From Sporosarcina luteola (GTDB taxonomy: Bacteria > Bacillota > Bacilli > Bacillales_A > Planococcaceae): a stretch of 64,000 bases of DNA. The translations under genes and the position numbers were made by a program. The first letter of the stretch is position 1. Each line of letters opens with the position of its first letter. Where the stretch lies: NCBI RefSeq assembly GCF_023715535.1, contig NZ_JAMBOI010000005.1:120672-184671 (forward strand), written 5' to 3'. Shown one piece after another: positions 19,903 to 28,980 of this stretch. A model generated the notes under the pieces. The model did no database searches. It worked only from the letters and a program-made list of their open reading frames with translations, and was not told where the DNA came from.

Positions 19903-20352
19903 ATGAAAAAGGCGATAATCACTTTAATAGTTTTAGTTGTTTTGGGTGTTGGGATTTACTTCGTTATCGGGTTATTTAATAATAATCCACCAGAACCGAC
20001 TATAACTGTTGATGAAAAGAAACTAGAAGTGGCACGAGGTTCATATTGTTGGGATGGTTTATTAAATTCTATTTGTGCGGATACGATTTCTCCGCCAATG
20101 CTAATTGAACATCATGAAATTAAACCTGTAATTGTAGCGCCTGAATCTGAGTTGAAAATAGATTTTGAAAAAGAACCTAACGCAAACACATTGGGAGTAA
20201 ATAGATGGTTTAATGATAATAAAGTGGAAGGCGTTTCATTAAGTAATAATGTTTTGATAGCACCAAAAGAAAAAGGTCTTTACATTTACGATGTCCATGC
20301 AAGTTGGAAAAAAGGGAGTTCGAGTTATGCTTTTGTAATTGAAGTTCGATAA
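19903..20352 (+). CDS. Membrane-anchored small protein, unknown function
   Basis: A 149-residue protein with one N-terminal membrane helix (about residues 4-26) and an outward domain. The outer part has two cysteines in SYCWDG and NSICAD that could form a disulfide, and a beta-rich C-terminal half. AAGGGGG lies upstream. I recall similar uncharacterised Bacillales proteins but no named family. It is part of the small-gene islet and is followed by a TAACGGGCGC-type repeat. Confidence 0.7.
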   Translation: MKKAIITLIVLVVLGVGIYFVIGLFNNNPPEPTITVDEKKLEVARGSYCWDGLLNSICADTISPPMLIEHHEIKPVIVAPESELKIDFEKEPNANTLGVNRWFNDNKVEGVSLSNNVLIAPKEKGLYIYDVHASWKKGSSSYAFVIEVR

Positions 20353-20355
20353 GAC

Positions 20356-20396
20356 TTAACGGGCGCTTTAGCAAAAAGGGCAGTATCGTTTGTTAT
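20356..20396 (+). repeat. Short GGGCGC-type intergenic repeat
   Basis: CTTAACGGGCGCTTTAGC begins four bases after the stop and ends near GTTTGTTATGC just before the next ribosome site. The opening AACGGGCGC matches the elements at 59887 and, loosely, 61418. Confidence 0.5.
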
Positions 20397-20411
20397 GCAA
20401 GGAGGGATATT

Positions 20412-21167
20412 ATGAAATTAGAGGGGTCTATAGCAATCGTAACTGGTGTAAGCCATAGTCAAGGAATTGGAACGGCTATTTGTCGTCAGTTAGCAAAAGA
20501 AGGGGCGGATATCTTCTTTACCCATTGGGGTTCTAAGAATAATTGGGCGATGCATTTCCAAGATGAAATAATACAAGAAAACGGAGTTCGATGTGGCAAC
20601 TCTGAAATTGATTTGTCACAACCAAATTCCCCATTTGAAATACTTGAGATGGTTACTCACCAACTTGGCATACCTACAATATTAGTTAATAATGCAGCAC
20701 ATTCCACCAGAGATGGATATATGGAATTAGACGCTAAAACACTTGATGCCCATTACGCAGTAAATATGAGAGCTACTTTCCTTCTAAGTGTTGAGTTTGC
20801 TCGTCGTTATAAGCAACAACAAAAAATGCCAGGCAGAATTATAAATCTAACATCAGGTCAAGCACTTGGACCGATGACTAATGAATTAGCCTATGTTGCA
20901 ACTAAAGGGGCTATATCGGCCTTCACACTTTCGTTGTCGGCAGAGTTGGCACCATTGGGCATTACAGTAAACGCAATAAACCCGGGTCCTACGGATTCAG
21001 GCTGGATGACTGCTGAAATAAAAGGAGATTTAATGCCTAAGTTCTTATTAGGTAGAATTGGATTGCCGGAAGATGCAGCTCGATTAGTTTCGTTCCTTGC
21101 TGGTGAAGAAGCTCAATGGATTACAGGACAAATAATTAACTCGGAAGGCGGTTTTTTAAGGGCATAG
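20412..21167 (+). CDS. Short-chain dehydrogenase/reductase
   Basis: A 251-residue NAD(P)-dependent oxidoreductase of the classical SDR family. It has the cofactor motif TGVSHSQGIG (residues 11-20), NNAA (93-96), and the catalytic Ser148, Tyr161 and Lys165 in YVATK. The VTGVSH form of the cofactor loop is seen in FabG-like reductases annotated as 3-oxoacyl-ACP reductase. Substrate cannot be told. GGAGGG precedes the ATG. It ends the AT-rich islet and is followed by two terminator-like repeats. Confidence 0.85.
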   Translation: MKLEGSIAIVTGVSHSQGIGTAICRQLAKEGADIFFTHWGSKNNWAMHFQDEIIQENGVRCGNSEIDLSQPNSPFEILEMVTHQLGIPTILVNNAAHSTRDGYMELDAKTLDAHYAVNMRATFLLSVEFARRYKQQQKMPGRIINLTSGQALGPMTNELAYVATKGAISAFTLSLSAELAPLGITVNAINPGPTDSGWMTAEIKGDLMPKFLLGRIGLPEDAARLVSFLAGEEAQWITGQIINSEGGFLRA

Positions 21168-21169
21168 TT

Positions 21170-21310
21170 GTTAACGAATGGCTGCTTCACTTGAAGATCG
21201 TTGAGCTGCGTAGACGGCTCTTTTTTCTTATTCAACTATAAACTTCTTTTTAAACGGGGTGCTTTAGTTAAGGGTCATTGAGTTGCTTAGACTGCTCTTT
21301 TTTCTTCTTT
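21170..21310 (+). repeat. Two terminator-like repeat copies
   Basis: The first copy (21170-21237) shares ACTTGAAGATCGTTGAGCTG and CTTTTTTCTTATTCAA with 19233-19303. A second, degenerate copy (about 21256-21310) reads GTGCTTTAGTTAAGGGTCAT then TTGAGTTG and GCTCTTTTTTCTT. Each contains a GAGC..GCTC hairpin followed by Ts. The remaining sequence to 21383 shows nothing recognisable. Confidence 0.7.
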
Positions 21311-21383
21311 GCCTAATGCTCGTTTTCTTGAAAGTCGTGGAACTGCTCCTTCTTCAACTATTTCTAGCTCAATCTCTATTTTA

Positions 21384-21438
21384 AAAGACAAAAGACTGTA
21401 GGCAAACACCAAAATTCATGGTGTTTGTCTGCAGTCTG
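21384..21438 (-). terminator. Terminator of tpl, repeated downstream of brnQ
   Basis: GACTGTAGGCAAACACC and GGTGTTTGTCTGCAGTC form a 17-bp imperfect stem. Read on the minus strand it is followed by TTTTGTCTTTT, so it ends the tpl transcript. Nearly the same hairpin lies at 58443-58491. Between it and the tpl stop, about 60 bases show nothing else. Confidence 0.8.
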
Positions 21439-21498
21439 AAACGGACCAAGGACTCCTTTAGCCGGTCAAGGGCTCAATTATCATCACAAATGCTCAGC

Positions 21499-22956
<1,458 letters not shown>

Positions 22957-22958
22957 TC

Positions 22959-22987
22959 ACTATATCCATTGGAAACCTACTATTCAA
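22959..22987 (-). promoter_or_regulatory. tpl promoter
   Basis: On the minus strand TTGAAT (22987-22982) and TATAGT (22964-22959) are 17 bases apart, about 40 bases before the tpl start. Confidence 0.55.
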
Positions 22988-23017
22988 TGAATTTGCAATA
23001 GTTTTCCTTGAAGATGA

Positions 23018-23050
23018 AAAAAGACCGCACTCCATATATATGAGGCGGCC
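23018..23050 (-). terminator. Rho-independent terminator
   Basis: On the minus strand GGCCGCCTCATA..TGGAGTGCGGTC folds and is followed by TTTTTTC, ending the upstream four-helix protein gene. Confidence 0.7.
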
Positions 23051-23062
23051 ATTCATCCATTC

Positions 23063-23434
23063 CTATTCTTTTAATTTTCGGATGCCGATAACGATGAATT
23101 GCACGATGATACCGAGCCCGAAACCGAACGTCGTGATGATGAATAACGAAAGGACTCCAATTAGGTCTCCAAATCCGTTCTGGTCCATGAGGAAGCTGCG
23201 GAAAAACTCAGCGAATCCTAATAGGAGGGCGGCCATGAAAATCCGGAAGGCGATCTTCATTTTATAGAAGAGCAAAGAAGACGCAAGTATGCCGACGGTC
23301 AGACTGAATACACCGAACGTCAAGTAGTTCTTGAACACCAATTCCGTCCCTAGTATGGTCCGAATCCCTAAGATAAGTAGTACAAATGACGTCAGAGCTG
23401 TAAAAAATCCAATTTTCCATAATTTATTATCCAA
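23063..23434 (-). CDS. Four-helix membrane protein, unknown
   Basis: A 123-residue protein with four predicted membrane helices, spanning roughly residues 6-25, 33-55, 57-77 and 88-115. I chose TTG 23434 because AGCAGGTG lies about six bases upstream; an in-frame extension to 23530 reads through sequence with no ribosome site. No family recognised. It stands alone between terminators. Confidence 0.6.
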   Translation of the reverse strand: MDNKLWKIGFFTALTSFVLLILGIRTILGTELVFKNYLTFGVFSLTVGILASSLLFYKMKIAFRIFMAALLLGFAEFFRSFLMDQNGFGDLIGVLSLFIITTFGFGLGIIVQFIVIGIRKLKE

Positions 23435-23511
23435 AGAATTGCACCTGCTTTCATTACATATCATAACGGAAAAATAGCGTCCCGTGTAGGATGTAGGTGC
23501 GATAAAAATGA

Positions 23512-23556
23512 AAAGGCGGCTGCTCCCCATGGAAAGTGGGGGGAACAGCCGCCTGA
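23512..23556 (-). terminator. Strong terminator hairpin
   Basis: AGGCGGCTG..CAGCCGCCT with inner CCCC/GGGG pairs forms a long stem. On the minus strand it is followed by TTTTCATTTTT and ends the general stress protein gene. Confidence 0.85.
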
Positions 23557-23588
23557 ATTAAATTACGTTGGACAAACAAGTATTTGTA

Positions 23589-23909
23589 TTATTTTTTTGC
23601 AATCAACACAAGTTTTCCATGGTCAAGCTCTTTTTCCGCATCAGCAGCATCCTCTGCTGTCAATCCGGCTGCCTCCATTTTGCTGCGTAGCTCGTCTCCA
23701 CGGGAAGTGAACATGTTTTTCATACTGTCTAGGAATCCTTGTTCCTTCATGCCGACAGATTCTGTGTCAAGTGCTTCCGTAATATGCTCGGTCCTTTTTT
23801 TATCATGGGCAAAAATATAAATATCGTCATGTGTGTATCCTTGTGTCGTCAATTCATCAATTTCCTTCTTTGCCTGTACTGCATTTTCAACGATTTTTTT
23901 CAAAACCAT
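23589..23909 (-). CDS. YflT-like general stress protein
   Basis: A 106-residue cytoplasmic protein of the family of B. subtilis YflT (general stress protein 17M). It shows the N-terminal motif VENAVQAKKEIDELTTQGY then DDIYIFAHDKKR, and a C-terminal helix ending KLVLIAKK. ATG 23909 has GGGAGG at good spacing; an extension to 23927 starts within that site. A SigB-like promoter upstream fits stress control. The molecular role of the family is not known. Confidence 0.85.
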   Translation of the reverse strand: MVLKKIVENAVQAKKEIDELTTQGYTHDDIYIFAHDKKRTEHITEALDTESVGMKEQGFLDSMKNMFTSRGDELRSKMEAAGLTAEDAADAEKELDHGKLVLIAKK

Positions 23910-23944
23910 AGTAAAATTACCTCCCAAATGTATTTGTACTATCT

Positions 23945-23969
23945 ATACCTCAAATAAGACAAATTAAAC
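23945..23969 (-). promoter_or_regulatory. SigB-like promoter of the YflT-type gene
   Basis: On the minus strand GTTTAA (23969-23964) and AGGTAT (23950-23945) are 13 bases apart. The SigB consensus is GTTTAA then GGGTAT at 12-15 bases, so one base differs. Confidence 0.6.
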
Positions 23970-23992
23970 AAATGGAAGAGCAGTACCATAAG

Positions 23993-24292
23993 TCAAAGAG
24001 CGAAAGGATCTCCTTTTAACCGCTTATAGGATTTGATGAATTCATTCGGATCTTCATTGACGCCAAAAGTGAAAACTCCACGGTTTGTATGCAGGTAGAA
24101 AAGCCCTGTACCATTTGAGAATGGGCGATACGAAACATCGAGGACATGCTCCAATGAAAAAGTATGTTCCGATGTGACAATTGATTCCTTGGATAAAAGA
24201 AGAGTGCGGGTCGTTTGCTCGTGTTTCTGTGTAAACCAATCGATTGACCGCTCAATTGTGAAATAATGTAAAGAAGAGACGGTTTCTTTCAA
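23993..24292 (-). CDS. Small conserved-looking cytoplasmic protein, unknown
   Basis: A 99-residue protein starting at TTG 24292 with GGGAGGA six bases before. The pattern of alternating hydrophobic strands with turns (LLLSKESIVTS, SLEHVLDVSYRPF, GLFYLHTNRGVFTFGV) resembles a PH-like barrel used by some bacterial membrane-associated proteins, but this is only a visual impression. No membrane segment. Confidence 0.6.
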   Translation of the reverse strand: MKETVSSLHYFTIERSIDWFTQKHEQTTRTLLLSKESIVTSEHTFSLEHVLDVSYRPFSNGTGLFYLHTNRGVFTFGVNEDPNEFIKSYKRLKGDPFAL

Positions 24293-24365
24293 GCGGATTC
24301 CTCCCGGGAATTGTCTATTTCATTCATGCTATCAGTTTTATGCTCGAGCGCCAATTAATCCGCTG

Positions 24366-24935
24366 TCATCTCACAAGGCGTTCCACTTCACTCATCATCT
24401 GCTCTTCAAACGACTCTTCGAAATAACTGTATTCATTCACGATATGCCCTTGCTGATCTATGATGAAAAAATTCGTTCCATGGATGACTTGACCGGATTC
24501 ATTCGGCTTTTGCACAATCGTCTGGAATTGGCTCAATGCCAATTTCTCGATTGCTTCCTGTGAGTAACCCGTCAATAAATGCCAGTTCGACTCATCTTCC
24601 GAAAACTGTCCAATATATTCCTTCATTATTTGCGGCGTGTCAGTTTCCGGATCGACGGTGAATGTAACGAATTCAACTTCAATGCCTTGTTCCTTGAATG
24701 TTGATTGCAGCTCGGACATTTTTTGGGACATCGGAATGCAGACCGATTTACAGGTGGTGAAAATAAAATCCGCGATCCACACTTTACCCGCAAGCTGATC
24801 GGTGCCGAACGAATTTCCATTTTGATCGGTGAATGAGAAAGAGGTCACTTGCCTGCCCGTTTGCTTCGGTTGACCGCAAGCGGATAACAGATACACGGTA
24901 ATGACAAGCATGAAAAGCAATCTGGTTGTTTTCAA
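24366..24935 (-). CDS. SCO1/SenC family lipoprotein
   Basis: A 189-residue thioredoxin-fold protein that in its family delivers copper to the CuA site of cytochrome oxidase or acts as a thiol redox protein. It has a signal peptide with lipobox LLSAC (Cys20), the copper-binding motif TCKSVCIP (Cys62, Cys66) and the third ligand His152 in VIHGTNFF, so it can bind copper. It overlaps the histidine kinase gene by four bases and is therefore the last gene of a response regulator / kinase / SCO operon. Confidence 0.9.
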   Translation of the reverse strand: MKTTRLLFMLVITVYLLSACGQPKQTGRQVTSFSFTDQNGNSFGTDQLAGKVWIADFIFTTCKSVCIPMSQKMSELQSTFKEQGIEVEFVTFTVDPETDTPQIMKEYIGQFSEDESNWHLLTGYSQEAIEKLALSQFQTIVQKPNESGQVIHGTNFFIIDQQGHIVNEYSYFEESFEEQMMSEVERLVR

Positions 24936-26347
24936 AAGACATCCCCATCTTTCATTTTATTTACAAGACGGACAGTCACCGTCGTTCCTGCCGCTGGATC
25001 GCTTTCGATGGAAAAGGTGCCTCCATGCAGACGGATGATCTCCTTCACGATCGACAGGCCAAGTCCAGACCCTCCAGTCGTCCTGTTCCTAGCCTTGTCG
25101 GTTCGGAAAAATCGCTCTCCGATCCTGTCGATATCGTCTTCAGGAATACTAATCCCTTCATTCGTCACTTTGAATTCTGCATACTGCCCGACAGACTTCA
25201 GCTGAATTGATATTATCCCTTCATCGACGGAATATTTTACGGCATTGTCGATGATGTTGTAGAAAACTTGTTGAATCCTTTTTGGATCCCCTGTCAAAAT
25301 AAGGTCTTCCTCAATATCGATCCGCAATTCCATTCCTTTTTCGGAAATCAGGATATTGAATAAATCCAGCGTGTCCAAGATGATTTGCGCAATGACAATA
25401 GGTTCATCGATAAGTACATACAGATCCTCCTGGAGGTGATTCAGTTCGACCAAATCATTGATCAGCTTATTCAACCGCACAGTCTCTTTTTCAATCGTCG
25501 TCAAGTAGCTTTCCGCTTCTTCGGGTGATGAATAGATCTTTTCCTTCAAGACATGTGTATAGCCGCCGATATACGTCAATGGAGTCCGCAGCTCATGGAC
25601 GAGGTTGGACGTAAATTCCTTTTTCCGATTTTCCTGCTCCTCCAATGAAAGGCTCATCGAGTTGAATGCATTCGCCAATTGGCCGATCTCATCCTCGCGG
25701 TCGGTTTCGATTCGGCTGCTGTAATTCCCTTTAGAAACTTCAGCCGAGAGCCGCTGTAAATCCTGTAACGGTCTGAACAGCGACTGCCATGCCCGATTCA
25801 GGACAAGAAACAGAACGAAAAAGAATAAAGTGCCTACAGAAATCAGCAGGGGAATGCTTTCCCGAAAGACATCTTGAATCGCTGCGAGCGGGACATATAT
25901 GTAAATGAATCCGATTAGACCCGTTTCGCCCTTTATCGGGAAAATGGCTCCTAAAACTTCCCGGTCCAACTCTTCTACATAGCCTTTCTTCATAATGTAA
26001 GCACCTTTATTGAGCTTTTCCCGATCCTCATTGCTGACAAGATTTTCATAATTGATCTTATAGGGAAAGTACGAAGTCAGGTCTTCCAAGTGGTCTACAA
26101 CAATTACCTCGTATTCTGAGACGATATTGTACCATTGGATCTTTTCAATGATTTCATCGCTCAACTCGCCGTAATGGTAATGGGATGCAGTCCGCTTTCC
26201 TTGATAGACGATCGATTCCTCAATGCTCGAGAGATACAGCTTGGAATAAAGGAAGTGTATAAAGAAAAATGAAAATAGGATCGTGAAAGCGAGACTCGAT
26301 AATAGGACAACTAAAATCTTTCTGCTCAATGTGAGCTTTTTCATCAT
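24932..26347 (-). CDS. Sensor histidine kinase
   Basis: A 471-residue membrane kinase. Membrane helices lie at about residues 10-32 and 165-187 with an extracellular sensor domain between. A HAMP linker follows (RPLQDLQRLSAEV to FNSMS), then the H-box LVHELRTPLTY with the phosphoacceptor His, the N-box FYNIIDNAVKYS and G-box GGSGLGLSIVKE. It overlaps the response regulator by four bases and the SCO gene by four, so all three are coupled. The signal is unknown; the SCO partner hints at redox, copper or respiratory status. Confidence 0.92.
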   Translation of the reverse strand: MMKKLTLSRKILVVLLSSLAFTILFSFFFIHFLYSKLYLSSIEESIVYQGKRTASHYHYGELSDEIIEKIQWYNIVSEYEVIVVDHLEDLTSYFPYKINYENLVSNEDREKLNKGAYIMKKGYVEELDREVLGAIFPIKGETGLIGFIYIYVPLAAIQDVFRESIPLLISVGTLFFFVLFLVLNRAWQSLFRPLQDLQRLSAEVSKGNYSSRIETDREDEIGQLANAFNSMSLSLEEQENRKKEFTSNLVHELRTPLTYIGGYTHVLKEKIYSSPEEAESYLTTIEKETVRLNKLINDLVELNHLQEDLYVLIDEPIVIAQIILDTLDLFNILISEKGMELRIDIEEDLILTGDPKRIQQVFYNIIDNAVKYSVDEGIISIQLKSVGQYAEFKVTNEGISIPEDDIDRIGERFFRTDKARNRTTGGSGLGLSIVKEIIRLHGGTFSIESDPAAGTTVTVRLVNKMKDGDVF

Positions 26348-27024
26348 TTCACCTCAAGCTTATAGCCGATGCCCCATACCGTCTCAATCATGCTTTCCGC
26401 TTCTCCCAATTTTAACCGCAATGTCTTGATATGCGTATCAATGGTACGATCGGTGCTCTTGTGGCGATCCCCCCAAACGAGGCTCAAAATCTGTTCTCTC
26501 GTATAGACACGGCCAGGATTTCTAGCGAGCGTCTCAAGGATTCCAAACTCTTTCACCGTCAATGAAATCGGCTCATTGTTCAAAGTGACCTTATGCGCAA
26601 GATGATCGATGACGAGAGGACCAACTGTTAATTCCTGCGATTTATGTTGGTGTTGATATGATCTTCTTAAAACGGATTCGACTCTTGCAATCAGCTCGCC
26701 CGGCATGAATGGCTTGACGATATAATCATCGCCTCCAATTTTAAGGCCTTCCACCTTATCCCATTCCTCTCCTTTGGCGGATAAAAAAATTATAGGAATG
26801 TTCGTCTTCCGCTTTAGTTCTTTGGCAAATTCGAATCCGTCCATGTATGGCATCATGACATCTACAATACATAAATGGGGCTGCAGATTGTACACTTTCG
26901 TCAAAGCGTCCATGCCGTCGGTCGCTTCTTCGACGACATAACCGTCTTTTGCAAGGAAAGTGCGTACTAAATTTCTCATTTGCGGTTCATCATCTATAAT
27001 TAAAATCGTATATGGCTTCATCAA
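26344..27024 (-). CDS. OmpR-family response regulator
   Basis: A 226-residue regulator. The receiver has the acidic pair IIDDE near the start, the phosphoacceptor Asp in CIVDVMMPYMDGF and Lys in VKPF. The C-terminal winged helix contains LTVKEFGILETLARNPGRV and RTIDTHIKTLRLKLG. It heads an operon with the cognate kinase. The divergent YtkA-like lipoprotein 158 bases away is a likely target, though no direct repeat could be assigned as its binding site. Confidence 0.93.
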   Translation of the reverse strand: MMKPYTILIIDDEPQMRNLVRTFLAKDGYVVEEATDGMDALTKVYNLQPHLCIVDVMMPYMDGFEFAKELKRKTNIPIIFLSAKGEEWDKVEGLKIGGDDYIVKPFMPGELIARVESVLRRSYQHQHKSQELTVGPLVIDHLAHKVTLNNEPISLTVKEFGILETLARNPGRVYTREQILSLVWGDRHKSTDRTIDTHIKTLRLKLGEAESMIETVWGIGYKLEVK

Positions 27025-27182
27025 AATATCCTCATTTCACAGATATGATCAATTATAATTTACTCGGCAGATGTGAAATACTTATGAACAGCTACACTTC
27101 ATAATTACTTCGCATTTACTTGATAATATCATATTAGGTTAATCCGTTTATTCAAAAAGAAGAAACAGTGGAGGGGACCATC

Positions 27183-27926
27183 ATGAATAAGAAATACAAA
27201 CTGCTTGGCCTGATGATCGGATTAGTTGTTTTATCCGCTTGCGAAAAAGACGTGGATGACGGCTCTGCAGTGGAAGTGCTGCCTTTGGAAGTTGAATTGA
27301 CAGTGACCGAACAGGCTGAAATCGGAGATACAGTGAAAATGGAAGCCCTTGTTACATACGGAGATGAAAAGGTGAGTGACGCCGATAAAGTCGTCTATGA
27401 AGTGTGGGAAGAAGGGAAGAAAGACGACTCGGTCATGATCGACTCCATCAATGAAAAGGACGGCACCTATACAGCGGAAACATCATTTGACCAAGACGGC
27501 TTGTTCAATATCCAAGTACATGTGGACGCAAAAGACTTGCATACGATGCCGGTGAAACAAGTGACAATCGGTCAAGGCGCACATGCTGAAGGCGAGGAAC
27601 AAGGACATGAACACGATCATGGACATACAGACGGTTTTGCTCTCCATTTCGTGAAGCCGGAAAATGCTACGGCGGGTGAAGAAACGGAATTGATGACCCA
27701 TTTAGAGATTGACGGACAGCCCCTAGAAAATGCGGATGTCCGATATGAAGTTTCAAGCGACGTCCTCGGTGAAAAGCATCTTTGGATTGATGCAGAGGAA
27801 ACTGCACAAGGGGAATTTACAGCGGTTCATCCATTCGAGCAAGCTGGGGTGTACACAGTGAAGATTCATGTGAAAAATAAAGACGGCTTGCATGAGCATG
27901 AGGAATTTACATTCGAAGTGAAGTGA
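27183..27926 (+). CDS. YtkA/FixH-like lipoprotein with His-rich linker
   Basis: A 247-residue lipoprotein (lipobox VLSAC at about residue 17). Two similar immunoglobulin-like domains of the YtkA type (about residues 30-130 and 150-247) flank a linker rich in histidine and acid (QGHEHDHGHTDG) that probably binds metal. ATG 27183 follows GGAGGGG; the GTG at 27168 is less likely. YtkA and FixH relatives occur near cytochrome oxidase and SCO genes. Its position divergent from the SCO/two-component operon supports a role in copper handling or oxidase assembly, by inference. Confidence 0.82.
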   Translation: MNKKYKLLGLMIGLVVLSACEKDVDDGSAVEVLPLEVELTVTEQAEIGDTVKMEALVTYGDEKVSDADKVVYEVWEEGKKDDSVMIDSINEKDGTYTAETSFDQDGLFNIQVHVDAKDLHTMPVKQVTIGQGAHAEGEEQGHEHDHGHTDGFALHFVKPENATAGEETELMTHLEIDGQPLENADVRYEVSSDVLGEKHLWIDAEETAQGEFTAVHPFEQAGVYTVKIHVKNKDGLHEHEEFTFEVK

Positions 27927-28068
27927 ATTCATTCCAGTTCAATCGTAATGATTGTGACTGTATCGTGAAATTCCAGTATGATGCTGCAAAGTTTACAATC
28001 GTTACGTCTGGAAGTATTAACAGGGAATCGATATGATAGAGGTAGATTCAGAAGAGGAGCGATGCATT

Positions 28069-28401
28069 GTGAATGGATTACCAGAAAAGACTTGCTCGGT
28101 TGAACGGCTCGTCACTGTTCCAGAAGATGTTGAGAGAGTATTAAAAGGTGAAAAAACTGCAACGAGACGGAATGGCGTCTATGCGTATCCGGATGAAATC
28201 ATGGTGTTGGACGGCAAAGAGTTTAAAGTCGATAAGCTATACAAGCAAACACTTGGTGAAATGACTGATGAACATGCGAAGCAGGAAGGGTTTGCTAACA
28301 TGGAGGAGTACAAGCAATCAATACTTGCTTTGCACCCAAAAATGCCATGGCTTCCGACAATGAGCGTCTGGGTTCACGAATTCAGCCCAGTCTCAAAGTA
28401 A
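28069..28401 (+). CDS. ASCH-domain protein
   Basis: A 110-residue protein whose LKGEKTATRRNG segment and following beta-strands fit the ASCH fold, a PUA-like domain in proteins that bind RNA or act on modified nucleosides (YqfB is an amidohydrolase for acetylcytidine). GTG 28069 is chosen for the AGGAG nine bases upstream; ATG 28033 has no clear site. The next gene starts six bases after its stop. Substrate unknown. Confidence 0.72.
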   Translation: MNGLPEKTCSVERLVTVPEDVERVLKGEKTATRRNGVYAYPDEIMVLDGKEFKVDKLYKQTLGEMTDEHAKQEGFANMEEYKQSILALHPKMPWLPTMSVWVHEFSPVSK

Positions 28402-28407
28402 GATGAC

Positions 28408-28848
28408 ATGAAATACATGTATGGGACAATTGTATTTGTCCACGTCGTCTCCGCAGTCCTTGCAATCGGCCCCTTATTCCTATTGTTGCCGACAATCAAA
28501 AGGCTGCGGAACGTCGATCTTCCCACCGAAAATGCATACTTGACAATCATCAAAATCATTATCAGGCTAGTCATGCATGCCGGTCATCTGCTCGTCATTT
28601 CCGGCGCATTGCTTTTGCTCACCGGTCCATGGCCATGGCATACATCCTGGGTGATAACGACCCTGGCAATTTTGCTAGCCTCCGGCGTATTCCTGTCAAG
28701 CGGATTTACGAAGGTTCTCCGAAAATATCATTTACCCGATAGCAATAAAGGGGAAATTCTGACCGTCCTGACGACGACTGCTTGGATCTATATAGGATTA
28801 ATGCTCGTTATGCTTTGGCTCATGGTGCAAAAACCGATGCTTTGGTGA
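28408..28848 (+). CDS. Four-helix membrane protein (DUF2269-like)
   Basis: A 146-residue integral membrane protein with four helices at about residues 4-27, 45-70, 76-98 and 118-142. Histidines inside helices (VHVVSA, MHAGH) resemble DUF2269/CopD-like proteins that may bind heme or metal; the family call is tentative. It follows the ASCH gene by six bases and is closed by a terminator, so the two are probably co-transcribed. Confidence 0.65.
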   Translation: MKYMYGTIVFVHVVSAVLAIGPLFLLLPTIKRLRNVDLPTENAYLTIIKIIIRLVMHAGHLLVISGALLLLTGPWPWHTSWVITTLAILLASGVFLSSGFTKVLRKYHLPDSNKGEILTVLTTTAWIYIGLMLVMLWLMVQKPMLW

Positions 28849-28873
28849 AATGAATACTAGATTACATAACATG

Positions 28874-28907
28874 AGGATGTGCAGTCGTTTGCTGCATGTC
28901 CTTTTTT
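28874..28907 (+). terminator. Rho-independent terminator
   Basis: AGGATGTGCAG and CTGCATGTCCT pair imperfectly and are followed by TTTTTT. Confidence 0.75.
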
Positions 28908-28925
28908 AATCATTGAAAAAATACC

Positions 28926-28954
28926 GTGACAATTCAGTTACTAGAGTATATAAT
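28926..28954 (+). promoter_or_regulatory. Promoter of the GNAT gene
   Basis: GTGACA (28926-28931) and a perfect TATAAT (28949-28954) are 17 bases apart, 27 bases before the ATG. Confidence 0.7.
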
Positions 28955-28980
28955 GCTCAGAAACGAAAGGGGGGATTTGG

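Noticed and set aside
17432..21310. True integron cassette array
   Set aside because: The repeats do not show paired RYYYAAC and GTRRRY core sites consistently, and no integrase gene is present; only a loose analogy remains.
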